From positions 1,692,545 to 1,756,544 of the forward strand of contig NZ_JACOFZ010000001.1 of assembly GCF_014284155.1 (NCBI RefSeq): DNA of 64,000 bases. The letters are read 5' to 3'. The DNA comes from Affinundibacterium nitidum. Its GTDB lineage: Bacteria > Pseudomonadota > Gammaproteobacteria > Burkholderiales > Burkholderiaceae_D. Every line of letters starts with the position of its first letter. Position 1 is the stretch's first letter. A program made the translations under genes and the position numbers. This document shows, in pieces, positions 9,642 through 19,432 of this stretch. Under the pieces are notes generated by a model that was given only the letters and a program-made list of their open reading frames with translations, had not been told where the DNA came from and did not search any database.

Positions 9642-9657
9642 TGGCACAGCTTTTGCA
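9642..9657 (+). promoter_or_regulatory. Sigma-54 (-24/-12) promoter
   Basis: TGGCACAGCTTTTGCA matches the sigma-54 consensus TGGCAC-N5-TTGCA exactly, with the GG and GC dinucleotides in the required spacing. Transcription would start near 9668, upstream of the ATG at 9724. This excludes the longer in-frame extension that begins at 9586. Confidence 0.9.
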
Positions 9658-9723
9658 AAACAAGAGACGACAACGCAAAAAGTGTTGCACAACATCCCAT
9701 TCGATTCCAACAAGGAGACAGAC

Positions 9724-11244
9724 ATGATTTATCAAGCCCCAGGTTCTGCAGGTGCCCTGATTCAATACCAATCACAGTATGACAATTTCATCGGCGGTAA
9801 ATGGACTGCACCAGTCAAGGGACAATATTTTGATGTCATCACACCGATTAGCGGTAAGGTCTACACTCAAGCGGCTCGTTCCACTACAGAAGACATCGAA
9901 CTTGCTTTAGACGCCGCCCATGCTGCATCCGACGCCTGGGGTAAAACGCCTGCAGCAACGCGTGCCAATATCTTGCTCAAGATCGCTGATCGCATTGAGG
10001 CGAATCTCGAACTCTTAGCCTATGCCGAAACAGTCGACAACGGTAAAGCCATACGCGAAACCTTAAACGCGGACATTCCTTTGACGGTCGACCATTTCCG
10101 TTACTTCGCTGGCTGTGTGCGCGCACAAGAAGGGGCCTTGTCAGATCTCGATGAGAACACTGTCGCTTACCACTACCACGAACCACTGGGTGTCGTCGGT
10201 CAGATCATTCCATGGAACTTCCCGATCTTGATGGCAGCATGGAAGCTAGCGCCTGCTCTCGGTGCCGGTAATTGTGTGGTTTTGAAACCAGCGGAATCAA
10301 CTCCGATTTCCATTTTGATTTTGGTAGATCTGATTGCTGACTTGTTACCTCCGGGTGTATTAAACATCGTCAACGGTTTTGGTCGTGAAGCAGGTATGCC
10401 GCTCGCCAATAGCAAACGTATCGCAAAGATCGCCTTTACAGGTTCGACTTCGACAGGTCGCGTCATTGCGCAAGCCGCCGCCAATAATTTGATTCCGGCG
10501 ACATTAGAGTTAGGTGGTAAATCACCGAATATTTTCTTTGCTGATGTGATGGATAAAGACGATGGTTTCCTCGATAAAGCGATCGAAGGTTTGGTCTTAT
10601 TCGCATTCAATCAAGGTGAGGTCTGCACCTGCCCATCACGCGCCTTAATTCAGGAAAGCATCTACGACAAGTTCATGGAACGTGTATTGAAACGTGTGGC
10701 CGCCATCCAACATGCAAACCCTCTCGATACCGATAGCATGATGGGTGCACAAGCTTCGAAAGAACAATTGACAAAAATTCTGTCTTACCTCGATCTCGGC
10801 AAACAAGAAGGCGCTGAAGTGTTGGCAGGTGGTGCGCAAGCGCACTTGGGCGGCGATTTAGAAGGTGGCTACTATGTGCAGCCAACGCTATTCAAAGGTC
10901 ACAACAAAATGCGTATTTTCCAAGAAGAGATTTTTGGCCCAGTGCTAGCGATCACCACCTTCAAAGATGAGGCTGAAGCCTTAGTCATCGCGAACGACAC
11001 TTTGTATGGTCTTGGCGCTGGTGTCTGGAGTCGTAACGGTAATGTCGCCTATCGTATGGGACGCGCCATCAAAGCTGGTCGCGTTTGGACTAACTGCTAC
11101 CACGCCTATCCTGCGCATGCGGCCTTCGGTGGATACAAGGAATCTGGCATCGGTCGTGAAACGCATAAGATGATGCTCGATCACTATCAACAAACGAAGA
11201 ATTTGTTGGTCAGCTACAGCGAAAACAAACTAGGCTTCTTCTGA
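9724..11244 (+). CDS. aldB: NAD-dependent aldehyde (acetaldehyde) dehydrogenase, AldB/AcoD/ExaC type
   Basis: 506-residue cytosolic dehydrogenase oxidising acetaldehyde and related aldehydes to acids. Visible features are the NAD-binding loop FTGSTSTGR, the catalytic glutamate in LELGGKSPN and the catalytic cysteine in [13 protein letters not shown]; the double-Cys form is typical of the AldB/AcoD/ExaC branch. The ATG at 9724 has AAGGAG eight bases upstream, and the length matches the family exactly. It is transcribed from the sigma-54 promoter at 9642 and followed by a DUF779 gene, a pair commonly seen together. Expression therefore probably depends on the divergent AcoR-type activator. Confidence 0.94.
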   Translation: MIYQAPGSAGALIQYQSQYDNFIGGKWTAPVKGQYFDVITPISGKVYTQAARSTTEDIELALDAAHAASDAWGKTPAATRANILLKIADRIEANLELLAYAETVDNGKAIRETLNADIPLTVDHFRYFAGCVRAQEGALSDLDENTVAYHYHEPLGVVGQIIPWNFPILMAAWKLAPALGAGNCVVLKPAESTPISILILVDLIADLLPPGVLNIVNGFGREAGMPLANSKRIAKIAFTGSTSTGRVIAQAAANNLIPATLELGGKSPNIFFADVMDKDDGFLDKAIEGLVLFAFNQGEVCTCPSRALIQESIYDKFMERVLKRVAAIQHANPLDTDSMMGAQASKEQLTKILSYLDLGKQEGAEVLAGGAQAHLGGDLEGGYYVQPTLFKGHNKMRIFQEEIFGPVLAITTFKDEAEALVIANDTLYGLGAGVWSRNGNVAYRMGRAIKAGRVWTNCYHAYPAHAAFGGYKESGIGRETHKMMLDHYQQTKNLLVSYSENKLGFF

Positions 11245-11317
11245 TTGTAAAAAAGGGGAAAAGGGATAGAGCAATCTATCCCTACCTACATTTAGAAATC
11301 CATTGAAGGAAACCCTC

Positions 11318-11698
11318 ATGGTCGAGCGCGTCATTGCCACTGCTGCGGCATTGGAATTAATCGTCCAACTCAAGGCTGAATACGGTGAAATCATGTTCCA
11401 CCAATCTGGCGGATGCTGTGACAACAGCGCTGCCAACTGTTACTTACCCACTGACCTTACGATTGGCCCTTACGATGTCAAATTAGGAGAGCTCGACGGC
11501 GTACCGTTCTACATCGGCAAACAGCAATATGAATACTGGAAACACACGCAACTCATCCTCGATGTAATCGACGGCCATGGTGGCACTTTCTCCCTAGAGG
11601 GAAATACCGGCAAAGCGTTTCATACTCGCTCGCGACTTTTCAGCGATGAAGAATGGGGCAGCATCGCCGAACAAGTCGCAAAAGACCTCGCCAACTAA
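11318..11698 (+). CDS. DUF779 domain-containing protein
   Basis: 126-residue protein with the DUF779 core: EIMFHQSGGCCDNSAANCY near residue 30 and YWKHTQLILDVIDG near residue 75. The family is usually encoded directly after an AldB-type aldehyde dehydrogenase, as here (gap 73 bases), and may assist that enzyme or bind a metal through the conserved Cys/His residues; its biochemical role is not established. The ATG at 11318 is preferred to an upstream TTG because GAAGGA sits at 11305-11310. Confidence 0.88.
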   Translation: MVERVIATAAALELIVQLKAEYGEIMFHQSGGCCDNSAANCYLPTDLTIGPYDVKLGELDGVPFYIGKQQYEYWKHTQLILDVIDGHGGTFSLEGNTGKAFHTRSRLFSDEEWGSIAEQVAKDLAN

Positions 11699-11994
11699 GT
11701 TATATTCAGCATTTTCAGCAGCGATTCGCACGCAGACCAAACACGGTTTCCTGCATCTTGATCAAAATCGAGTGCCAACATGTTTTGCTTATGAGGCTCT
11801 TGCAGTTCTGGGCGCAATTCAAACGCGACCACAAACACACCAACCGAAATCTCCCATTTACGCGACAAAGCCCATAGAAACATTTGTTCTCTGACGAAAC
11901 GCAATAGTTGAAGAATGATGAAGAGATGAACGAAGAAAGTAGCGATGTAGCTCGCCACCATCGCCAGCAAAGTGGCTAGAGAGAGTTTTTCCAT
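11695..11994 (-). CDS. Possible small membrane protein, unknown
   Basis: Open frame of 99 codons whose first 40 residues are strongly hydrophobic (one or two membrane segments) with a soluble C-terminal part. It overlaps the stop of the DUF779 gene by four bases, convergently. No family is recognised and no good ribosome site is seen before the ATG at 11994, so it may be chance. Confidence 0.35.
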   Translation of the reverse strand: MEKLSLATLLAMVASYIATFFVHLFIILQLLRFVREQMFLWALSRKWEISVGVFVVAFELRPELQEPHKQNMLALDFDQDAGNRVWSACESLLKMLNIT

Positions 11995-12182
11995 ACGCGC
12001 AAACAAATAAATGCGAGGCGGCCCGACCTTCGCTTTACCTGTTCATCCACATGGATGAGCACCCGAAGCTATTGTAGGCAGCCGAATCAAAGAGCGCAAG
12101 GAAATTCGGAAGCGATACAACAAGGCTTAATGATCATTGACTTCCCATTCTAGGAAATCGCTCAGACCAAAACACTCAAACT

Positions 12183-12701
12183 TCAGCGTTTGAGCGTGAG
12201 TGAAAGGATAATATCGCGCTGAGGATCGCTTCCCACCGGAAAAGCATGCTCCCCAACCTCAACAAAACCGAACTTTTGGTAAAACTTAATTGCACGAGGA
12301 TTATGTTCCCACACACCTAACCACGCGGTTTTCTTCCCACGTTCGATGATGGCGTCTAAACATGCGCGCATCAAGGATTGCGCCACGCCCTTGCCATGCC
12401 AAGCATTTGCTACATATAGACGCTGAATTTCAGCCGCATTGCGGTCCGCGACACATTCCGGAGCATGATCAAAACGTAACTGTGCATAAGCAGCTAACTG
12501 TGCATCATCTTCGACCAAAAGTGTGAGCATCTGAGGATGTGCGATCTCTGCACTTTGTATCGCTTCGCTATAACTATTTCGGCAATGGGTGTCCATGTCT
12601 TCCGCGGTATTACTGGCTGCAAAAGTATGGCGAAAACTGGTTTCTGCCAGAAGACTGAGGCGGTTAGCATCACTGAGGTCGGCCGCTCTGATACTGAGCA
12701 T
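12183..12701 (-). CDS. GNAT family N-acetyltransferase
   Basis: 172 residues with the GNAT fold. The acetyl-CoA loop corresponds to RLYVANAWHGKGVAQSLMRAC (about residues 92-112), followed by the fourth motif WEHNPRAIKFYQKFGFVEVGEH. The substrate is unknown; such single-gene acetyltransferases modify small molecules, proteins or antibiotics. It is not clearly in an operon: the nearest minus-strand gene upstream is the DASH cryptochrome, which ends at 12817. Confidence 0.88.
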   Translation of the reverse strand: MLSIRAADLSDANRLSLLAETSFRHTFAASNTAEDMDTHCRNSYSEAIQSAEIAHPQMLTLLVEDDAQLAAYAQLRFDHAPECVADRNAAEIQRLYVANAWHGKGVAQSLMRACLDAIIERGKKTAWLGVWEHNPRAIKFYQKFGFVEVGEHAFPVGSDPQRDIILSLTLKR

Positions 12702-12816
12702 GTTGTGCTTTCATTGAGGTGAAGTAGGTAATTCCATTGTGCCAGCGCACCGAAACTTTAGCAAGCAGGCTGACAGATCACCACAACATGAACACTGTTC
12801 GATCTCTCTCAAGTGA

Positions 12817-14166
12817 TCACGTAGACCAAGTCCGCTGGTAATGCCCATCTCTATCGTGATCGCGCACTTGTTTCGCTACACTAAAACGTCGACCACCACG
12901 CGGATCAGTTCCTCTTCCCGCAATGTATAGCCAGTTGCCTTGGTTGCTGTAGACGTCATAATCGATTAAACAGGTTTCAAACCATGCAGCCCCAGCGCGC
13001 CAATTTCCATCGAGTTCGTAAATCAAATAGCTAGCGACCACTTGCCGCAAACGATTACTCAAATAGCCCGTGGTGTGCAATTCATGCATGGCTGCATCAA
13101 TCAGACTTTCACCAGTCGCTCCTTGGCACCAGGCATCAAACTTCGTTTGATTGTGTGATGAGTGGGCCTCACTCGACGTTGAATTCAAGCCCTGAGCTCG
13201 ATATAGTTTCGCGCCATATTGCAGATGCAAGAACCGGAAATAATCGCGCCATAGCAATTCGAACCACAACCAATAGCTGCCATCGTTCGCACCATGCTCG
13301 AGTTCAAATCGTTTTAACTCAGCATAGGCATTCCGAGCCGACAATGCGCCATTGGCAAGCCACGGTGACCACTTACTTGAGAAGTCTTTCCCCATTAAGC
13401 CATTGCGCGTTTGTTTGTAGGTATGTGGAAGCCGAGCCCGCAAATACTGCCTAAGATGCTCCAACGCCGCAGCTTCTCCGCCTGAGAATTCCCCCTCCCC
13501 CAGAGGAAACGAGGAGCGTGGATCTGGAGTGGGCTCCTGCCATGGCAATTGACTGAAATCCAACTGCAAATGCGCAGGAATGATGGTCGTTGGCCACGAT
13601 GGAAGACTACTGGGTGCGGGCAAAGGCGGCGGTGGACTAATGCCCTCGCCTTCAATGATCTGTCGAAATTGGGTGAATACTTGAGGCAGACACTGCTTAT
13701 CCCAAGGAAGATCATCGGACGAAAGCAAACTACTTTGCCATACCGTGTGCACCTGCAGGCCTGCGTTACGTAAAGCAGAAATTTCAGCGAGTTCTTCTGG
13801 CGCTGCAATCTCTTCGCAAACGATTTTCCGTGCCCCTACGTGTTGCGCCAACTGCGGCAAAGCGGAGCTCGCATCGATTGGGCAAATTAACAGAGGGCAG
13901 CCAAGCTTGGCGAGCTGATCGCTTAAATCACGCAATGCACTTAAGAGCCAATACCTCCGCAAGCTACTCATGCGAGAAAATCCCCAAGAGCTCGTCTGCA
14001 GGAAGTCAGGCAAACAAAAAACAGGCAATAGGTGATGTCCTAAATCGGGGCTTCTTCTGTCCTGCTCTACCGTCTGCACAAGTTGATCCAATGCGAACTT
14101 CAGTGCCACCTGATCATGCAAGCGTAAGTCTTGGCGAAACCAAAATATTGTTGTTGCCACCGTCAT
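12817..14166 (-). CDS. DASH family cryptochrome / single-strand DNA photolyase
   Basis: About 449 residues of the photolyase superfamily. The N-terminal photolyase domain begins TTIFWFRQDLRLHD. The FAD-binding half has the DASH-specific run TYKQTRNGLMGKDFSSKWSP, then WLWFELLWRDYFRF and the C-terminal GRGTDPRGGRRF. DASH proteins repair cyclobutane dimers in single-stranded or looped DNA with blue light and may also signal. The ATG at 14166 is preferred to the TTG four codons upstream. It begins 31 bases after the stop of another photolyase gene on the same strand, so the two are probably co-transcribed. Confidence 0.9.
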   Translation of the reverse strand: MTVATTIFWFRQDLRLHDQVALKFALDQLVQTVEQDRRSPDLGHHLLPVFCLPDFLQTSSWGFSRMSSLRRYWLLSALRDLSDQLAKLGCPLLICPIDASSALPQLAQHVGARKIVCEEIAAPEELAEISALRNAGLQVHTVWQSSLLSSDDLPWDKQCLPQVFTQFRQIIEGEGISPPPPLPAPSSLPSWPTTIIPAHLQLDFSQLPWQEPTPDPRSSFPLGEGEFSGGEAAALEHLRQYLRARLPHTYKQTRNGLMGKDFSSKWSPWLANGALSARNAYAELKRFELEHGANDGSYWLWFELLWRDYFRFLHLQYGAKLYRAQGLNSTSSEAHSSHNQTKFDAWCQGATGESLIDAAMHELHTTGYLSNRLRQVVASYLIYELDGNWRAGAAWFETCLIDYDVYSNQGNWLYIAGRGTDPRGGRRFSVAKQVRDHDRDGHYQRTWST

Positions 14167-14196
14167 CGTTCCGATCAAATCAAAAAGCCTTTGAAT

Positions 14197-15783
14197 TCAA
14201 AAATCGAGGCTATGTTGTAGTGAAGTGCTTTGTTGTGACTTCGTCTTGCGTTTGCTCGACTTATCGCCTTGGCTTGAATGCTGGCGACGCAAGCGCGAGC
14301 CGTGCTTGTCGACAATAGCTGCCTTCGCTGCCCGCACTTCTTTATCTGAGCGCAGCGCATGTACTCTCGCCTTAGCAAGCCGCGTAGCTGTCTCAAAATC
14401 AACAAGCGGGATCGCGATATCTTTACCGACTTGCAGACCACATTGTTGCTGTAGCTCAGCTGGCATCAACCATGGCTGCAGCAAGAACATATCGGGAACA
14501 CGACGCATCGTCGGCAGCCAGCGACGCACAAATTGTCCATGCGGGTCATGATCTTGTGCCTGTTTGATTGGATTATATACACGCGTCGCATTAATTCCCG
14601 TCGTGCCCGCTTGCATTTGCATCTGGCTCCAGTGTATGCCCGGTTCGTAATCCAAGAATTGCCGCGCCAACCATAAGCCAACTGGTCGCCAGTGCAGCCA
14701 CAGCGCATAGGAAGCAACCGACACTAGCATCGCACGCATACGGAAATTGATCCAACCTGTTTCGCGGAGCATGGCGACGCAAGCGTCCACCATAGGCCAA
14801 CCGGTGCGCCCTTCAACCAAGGCCTCAAAATGTGCTTGATTCCATTCCTCTTCACGAAGGCCGTCATATCCGCGGTGCAGGTTGTGCAACTCTAATTCTG
14901 GTTCCGACTCCAGCTTTTGAATAAAGTGACAATGCCAATGCAAGCGGCTCAAAAATGAACCTAGACTTTTTGCTTGCCGTTGGTGTTGCGCATCATCACT
15001 GGTCATCAATTCATGCATGCTGTTTTCTGTTGTCTGCACAACTTCCCGCATACTTAAACAACCCAAGGCTAGGTAGGGAGATAAACGAGAACAGGCAGTT
15101 GGTGCGCTCAAAGGAGAAGAGATGCCGCCGCGATACCAATGACTGCGTTTGTCGAGAAACTCGTCAAACACTTCCACTGCCATTGCGCGCCCCCCTTGTT
15201 GTCGTCGCGGCGTATCAAAGCCAGACATACCAAGTGTCTGAGGCTCTGGCCAAACTTCTTTGACCCATGGCAGACATATTCCTTGTAAGCTGGCGGGTGC
15301 CGGAGCGGCTAAAAGTTTGCTACTCATATGAGCGAACCAGGCCTTGTCCCAATGATCACGTGAGCGCAATCCACGCACCACACCGTGTTGTGCGAACTCC
15401 TGCCAGACGACACCGCTTTGCTTGCACCATCGCCCCAAGGCAAGATCACGAGCAAAGGTGTGGGCGTTACCGGTTTCTTCATGCGAGAAAATATGGCTTA
15501 CATCGCCAAGCTCGGGGGCTGTGCAGCGCAATCTCTCAAACACCTCAGTCACTTCGCCAACCGCCAATTGCAATTGTGCACCAAGCTCACGCAGGTGCAA
15601 GGCGAGATCACGCAAGCTTTCACGCAGAAATTGATAATGTTGAACCGCATAATCTGGTTGCCGCCACAAAGAGGGTTCAAGGATGTACAAACACATAACC
15701 GGCCCACGTTCAGCGGCAGCACGGAGAGGCGCGTGATCATGCACGCGCAGGTCGCGCTTAAACCAGACAACAGAGAAAGTCAT
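14197..15783 (-). CDS. Deoxyribodipyrimidine photolyase / cryptochrome family protein
   Basis: 528 residues. The N-terminal photolyase domain starts FSVVWFKRDLRVHDHAPL. The FAD-binding domain includes LSPYLALGCLS, EGRTGWPMVDACVAML and FLDYEPGIHWSQMQMQAGTTG, with INATRVYNPIKQ just after. A lysine/arginine-rich tail of about 90 residues follows, which is long for the family and may bind DNA. It uses light and FAD to repair pyrimidine dimers; the subclass is not certain. The ATG at 15783 is chosen because AAGGA lies just upstream. It heads a probable two-gene light-response operon with the DASH gene. Confidence 0.88.
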   Translation of the reverse strand: MTFSVVWFKRDLRVHDHAPLRAAAERGPVMCLYILEPSLWRQPDYAVQHYQFLRESLRDLALHLRELGAQLQLAVGEVTEVFERLRCTAPELGDVSHIFSHEETGNAHTFARDLALGRWCKQSGVVWQEFAQHGVVRGLRSRDHWDKAWFAHMSSKLLAAPAPASLQGICLPWVKEVWPEPQTLGMSGFDTPRRQQGGRAMAVEVFDEFLDKRSHWYRGGISSPLSAPTACSRLSPYLALGCLSMREVVQTTENSMHELMTSDDAQHQRQAKSLGSFLSRLHWHCHFIQKLESEPELELHNLHRGYDGLREEEWNQAHFEALVEGRTGWPMVDACVAMLRETGWINFRMRAMLVSVASYALWLHWRPVGLWLARQFLDYEPGIHWSQMQMQAGTTGINATRVYNPIKQAQDHDPHGQFVRRWLPTMRRVPDMFLLQPWLMPAELQQQCGLQVGKDIAIPLVDFETATRLAKARVHALRSDKEVRAAKAAIVDKHGSRLRRQHSSQGDKSSKRKTKSQQSTSLQHSLDF

Positions 15784-16055
15784 TTTTCCTTGGAGACTGA
15801 GATAGAGATTAAAGTCGGGAACACGACTGATGCACGTTGAATTCACATCAGGTTTTGGTGCGCTTCAATCTTACCAAGTGCTATGGCACACGTATCGCGG
15901 GTCACGGGGCATTCCTTGCCATGTACCGAAACTCAGGCGAAAGACGTGCTAGGCGCGCTGCATTCTTGCTTTCAGTGAGCTCTGAAGGGATCTCTTCCCC
16001 GAGGTCGACATAACAAGGAACAAGGCTGTCGTCGCCTCAACTAAGACAAGACAAA
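15784..16055. other. Intergenic region upstream of the photolyase operon
   Basis: Expected promoter region of the photolyase pair and 3' flank of the NTF2-like gene. No clear operator or terminator was recognised. Confidence 0.3.
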
Positions 16056-16436
16056 TCAAAACATGCCAATTTGATTCACCATCTGTTCTGGCTGGGCTTG
16101 GCCCACATCCCACAACTCAGCAATCTTCCCCGACTCAAAACGAAAGAGATGCACGACCGCGATGGTCATCGCCGTCGATGGCATGCTCACTCTTGAGTGC
16201 ACCGCCACCCAATCACCATCGACAAGCGCTCTTTGTACTTCGAAAGTCTTGTCAGGATGAAGACGTGCATTTTCGCGCATAGCTGATTTCAATGATTCAG
16301 CATCAGCTTGAAAATAGGGATTGTGATGGCAAAAATTCAGGGCGACGAGTTGATATGCCTCGTCGACCTTACCTGCTGCCGCCGACTGCAGGAACTCGAT
16401 TGCGGTAGATTTCAACTGATGCGCAGAGTAATCCAT
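16056..16436 (-). CDS. SnoaL/NTF2-like protein
   Basis: 126-residue cone-fold protein of the NTF2-like/SnoaL superfamily: VDEAYQLVALNFCHHNPYFQ, then DGDWVAVHSRV and HLFRFESGKIAELWDVGQ, the usual pocket-lining strands. Members include cyclases, isomerases and binding proteins; no specific reaction can be assigned. A strong site (TAGGAGGAG) precedes the ATG. It starts nine bases after the SLATT-like gene and is probably co-transcribed with it. Confidence 0.82.
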   Translation of the reverse strand: MDYSAHQLKSTAIEFLQSAAAGKVDEAYQLVALNFCHHNPYFQADAESLKSAMRENARLHPDKTFEVQRALVDGDWVAVHSRVSMPSTAMTIAVVHLFRFESGKIAELWDVGQAQPEQMVNQIGMF

Positions 16437-16444
16437 CGCTCCTC

Positions 16445-17005
16445 CTAAGCAGCATAAGGCCGATCGGGTGATGGCCCACCTTCAGAGTACGGCATATCAT
16501 TGTTTCGATAGAGCTTGCGGATCGCCAAGGTCACGTTGACGCCACTACTTGCCGCTTTTTCTTGTATTTCACTGAGCTTCGTATCTTGCAATTCTATCAG
16601 CGACATCGCGCCAGAAACTTGGTCATTCAGATTGCTCGCTATCCCAACTTGCTTGTACCAAGTGGCGTCGGTCTTTCTCACGGTGGAATGGCAACTCGCT
16701 GCCAACAAATTGAGTTCCGCGCCACGAGATTCAAATTTGAACGCCGCTTCCAAGCCAGCTAAAGTCGTGACTATCACCCCTAAGAGGGTAAATGTGATGA
16801 AAGAATATTCCTTATAGCTAGGAAAGGCTTTTTCCCATGAGCTCTGGGTCGCGATCACAGCACCGAAGAAGATTAAGCCTACGCGAATGCATCCAGCATA
16901 GATGCGATATTTCTGAGCGGCTTTCGCCAAAATATCAGCAACCCTTTGCAACTCTTCTTGTCGAGCCGCGATCCCTTCCTGCAGCATGTCTATTGATCCC
17001 GGCAT
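16445..17005 (-). CDS. SLATT-like two-helix membrane protein
   Basis: 186 residues. An N-terminal coiled segment (about 8-30) is followed by two membrane helices (about 34-52 and 66-86) separated by a short loop, and a long cytoplasmic helical tail. This layout resembles the SLATT/DUF4231 family, proposed pore-forming effectors linked to nucleotide second-messenger systems in some defence loci. Here no nucleotide cyclase or sensor is adjacent, only an NTF2-like gene, so a defence role is not supported by context. An AAGGGA ribosome site lies five bases before the ATG. Family assignment is by layout and is tentative. Confidence 0.6.
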   Translation of the reverse strand: MPGSIDMLQEGIAARQEELQRVADILAKAAQKYRIYAGCIRVGLIFFGAVIATQSSWEKAFPSYKEYSFITFTLLGVIVTTLAGLEAAFKFESRGAELNLLAASCHSTVRKTDATWYKQVGIASNLNDQVSGAMSLIELQDTKLSEIQEKAASSGVNVTLAIRKLYRNNDMPYSEGGPSPDRPYAA

Positions 17006-17237
17006 ATCGATCCCTTTTTAGTGGTGAAAGCATCATGAAGAACCTCTGCCGTCAATGTAACTGAGACAGGGTGTTGAAACAAGCAGACACCATCAGGTCA
17101 ATCACACGGCCGTGTGTAAAGCTGAAAACTGTTGTGTATGAACCTCGAAACAATCTCCCGAGATTTGAATTCAACCGGCAAACGAGAAGTTTCATCCACC
17201 AATGTGAGCGTGAATTTCCCCTCAAGTACCAATTGAA

Positions 17238-18872
17238 TTAAACCTGACGCGTATTTTTTGTCGAGAGCTTCGATTCAGAAACAACCAGAGGCAAGACCAA
17301 AGTAAATCGAGTACCTATGCCTACCACAGAATGCGCAGCAATTTGACCACCCAATACACCGTTAACGATGTTGTAGCAAATATTTAAGCCCAAGCCGGAT
17401 CCGCCTTGTCCAAACTTTGTCGTAAAAAAAGGATCAAAAATTTTATCAACTATGCGCGGTTGTATGCCGACACCATTATCGATGAAATGAATCTCAATAC
17501 ATTCATCCTCGACCTGTTCTGAACGATGCGCCATGATCTTGATTTGACCACTCTCCCTATGTTCAAAACCATGAATAACAGCATTATTGAATAAATTAGA
17601 AATCACTTGCATCAGTGGTCCAGGGTAACTATCCAACTCAATACCAGGAGCAATCTCAACAAGAAATTCAATTTTTCGTTTACGCAATTGCACGCGCAAA
17701 GTCACCGCCAACTCTTCCACCGTCTTAAGGAGATCAAACTTGCGCCTATTTTCGCTAGCTTGATCAACGGCGACAGTCTTGAAGCTTGTAATCAGTTCAG
17801 TGGCCCGACGCAGATTTTTATTGAGCAGATCGGATGCTTCCAACATTTCAGAATTGAATCTCGCCAAACTTGATCGCTTCAATGCGCCCGCAGAAAACTC
17901 TTTATCGAACTCACCCACCTTCTCAGTCACCGTGGTCGACACCGTATAGGCATTTCCTATTGGTGTATTCAGTTCATGAGCGATGCCTGCGACTAAAGAG
18001 CCTAGCCCCGCGAGTTTCTCAGCATTGACCAGTTGCCTTTGTGCTTCCTTGAGTTGCCGTAAATTGGCTTCTAACTCTTTCTTGGAATGCTCCAGTTCCC
18101 AAGTGCGTATTCGGACTCGATTCTCGAGTGAACGATTGAGTTCTGTGATTTCATCGATCTTCGCTTCAAGCGCATCAACCACACAATTAAATTGGGTCGC
18201 CATTCGACTCAACTCATCTTGTCCGCCAATTTGTATGCGCTGGCTAAGATCACCCTTCACGATTTTTTCGCTACTGTCGATCATCTGGGTAAAGCGCTGC
18301 GTCACATTACTGCCTATCCAAACAATCACGCAGAAGGTCGCGCCAATCACTAAGAAAGTTCTCATCAAGGCATTCTGATGCTGCGCCGAAGTCGCTTCGA
18401 TAATATTTTCGGTAGAGAAACCGTATTGCAAAAAACCGACTTCACTATCTGGCAGCAGAAGTGCATTACGAACATGAACCACCCCATTCGCAGAGGCAAT
18501 TTCAATGTCTTCGAGCCGATTCGGTGCCGGCAAAGATCCATTAATTTTTTGTGTCGACAGAATTACCTTGCCACTGGCATCGCCTATCGCTACATAGGTC
18601 AAGCCATTTTTGGCTTGCGGATCTATCATCTCGTCGAAGAAAATTTTAACGGTTTCAAGGCCCTTCTTGCTACTATGTGTAGACACAGTGAGATTCAATA
18701 GGCGCGAATTTTGCGCAACACTGGTTTTGACATTTTCAATTAGCGCTGCATTCAGCGTGCGATGATTATCGTAAAGTACATTCAAGACCAGCAACAATGA
18801 CGCAGCAAGAGCAATCAATAAAAATTGCCCACCGATACTCAATAGTTGTCTTTTAAAACTGGTCCACATCAT
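17238..18872 (-). CDS. Membrane sensor histidine kinase (orphan)
   Basis: 544 residues. A first membrane helix (about 13-31), a periplasmic sensor region of about 140 residues, a second helix (about 170-190), HAMP, a coiled coil, a HisKA domain with the phospho-acceptor in GIAHELNTPIGN, and a C-terminal HATPase with the N box NLFNNAVIHGF, G1 FIDNGVGI and G2 GQGGSGLGLNI. It should autophosphorylate and pass phosphate to a response regulator, but none is adjacent; the next genes are a small hypothetical and a GGDEF-EAL protein on opposite strands. The stimulus is unknown. Confidence 0.9.
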   Translation of the reverse strand: MMWTSFKRQLLSIGGQFLLIALAASLLLVLNVLYDNHRTLNAALIENVKTSVAQNSRLLNLTVSTHSSKKGLETVKIFFDEMIDPQAKNGLTYVAIGDASGKVILSTQKINGSLPAPNRLEDIEIASANGVVHVRNALLLPDSEVGFLQYGFSTENIIEATSAQHQNALMRTFLVIGATFCVIVWIGSNVTQRFTQMIDSSEKIVKGDLSQRIQIGGQDELSRMATQFNCVVDALEAKIDEITELNRSLENRVRIRTWELEHSKKELEANLRQLKEAQRQLVNAEKLAGLGSLVAGIAHELNTPIGNAYTVSTTVTEKVGEFDKEFSAGALKRSSLARFNSEMLEASDLLNKNLRRATELITSFKTVAVDQASENRRKFDLLKTVEELAVTLRVQLRKRKIEFLVEIAPGIELDSYPGPLMQVISNLFNNAVIHGFEHRESGQIKIMAHRSEQVEDECIEIHFIDNGVGIQPRIVDKIFDPFFTTKFGQGGSGLGLNICYNIVNGVLGGQIAAHSVVGIGTRFTLVLPLVVSESKLSTKNTRQV

Positions 18873-19114
18873 ATTCCCGCACTACGCCAAATCTAGCGTG
18901 TCTCAAACCACCGCGTCATTTTCTTAAAGAATCGACTCAATCTTTGATCTTGATCGATATCGACGGCTCGCTTTGTCACGAAAGAGTCATATTACTCCCC
19001 CCCCTTGAAGGTAAACTGTAAATATGTAGTGTTCATGACAAACTCTTATTGATGCGAAGTTCGGCTTGATTTCACTACACCTTAATTTACTGTATGACAT
19101 GAAGGACGACCGCA

Positions 19115-19429
19115 ATGAACCAGAGTCAATATGAGGTGCAAGAGAGATTTGGTGTTCCCAAAGAAAATCTATTGGCCGCGAAACGTGCGATTCAGAAGTA
19201 TCGGAATCTGGAATTAACCTGCTATGTGCCAACGAGACGAGAAATCCTCGATTCGAACAAAGCAAAATTGGAAGAAGTATTGATTTCATGGCTATGCAAA
19301 AGCCCCATCGAAATCATACCGAGCCCATATCAAGTCAACGAAGTATTAGCACTATTGGCTCAGCGGTCTGACTATCATGAACTGTCCGCCCTAGTGCAGA
19401 TGTGTAGGCATTACCCTTATCAGCGGTAA
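19115..19429 (+). CDS. Hypothetical protein, 104 residues
   Basis: I do not recognise a family. The frame has a good ribosome site (GAAGGA) before the ATG and a predicted helical, soluble product with no signal peptide. Two stop codons (TAA TAG) end it. It stands between minus-strand genes, so it is probably a single-gene unit. Confidence 0.55.
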   Translation: MNQSQYEVQERFGVPKENLLAAKRAIQKYRNLELTCYVPTRREILDSNKAKLEEVLISWLCKSPIEIIPSPYQVNEVLALLAQRSDYHELSALVQMCRHYPYQR

Positions 19430-19432
19430 TAG

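Noticed and set aside
9586-9723. N-terminal extension of the aldehyde dehydrogenase
   Set aside because: It would begin upstream of the sigma-54 promoter at 9642; the ATG at 9724 has the ribosome site and family length.
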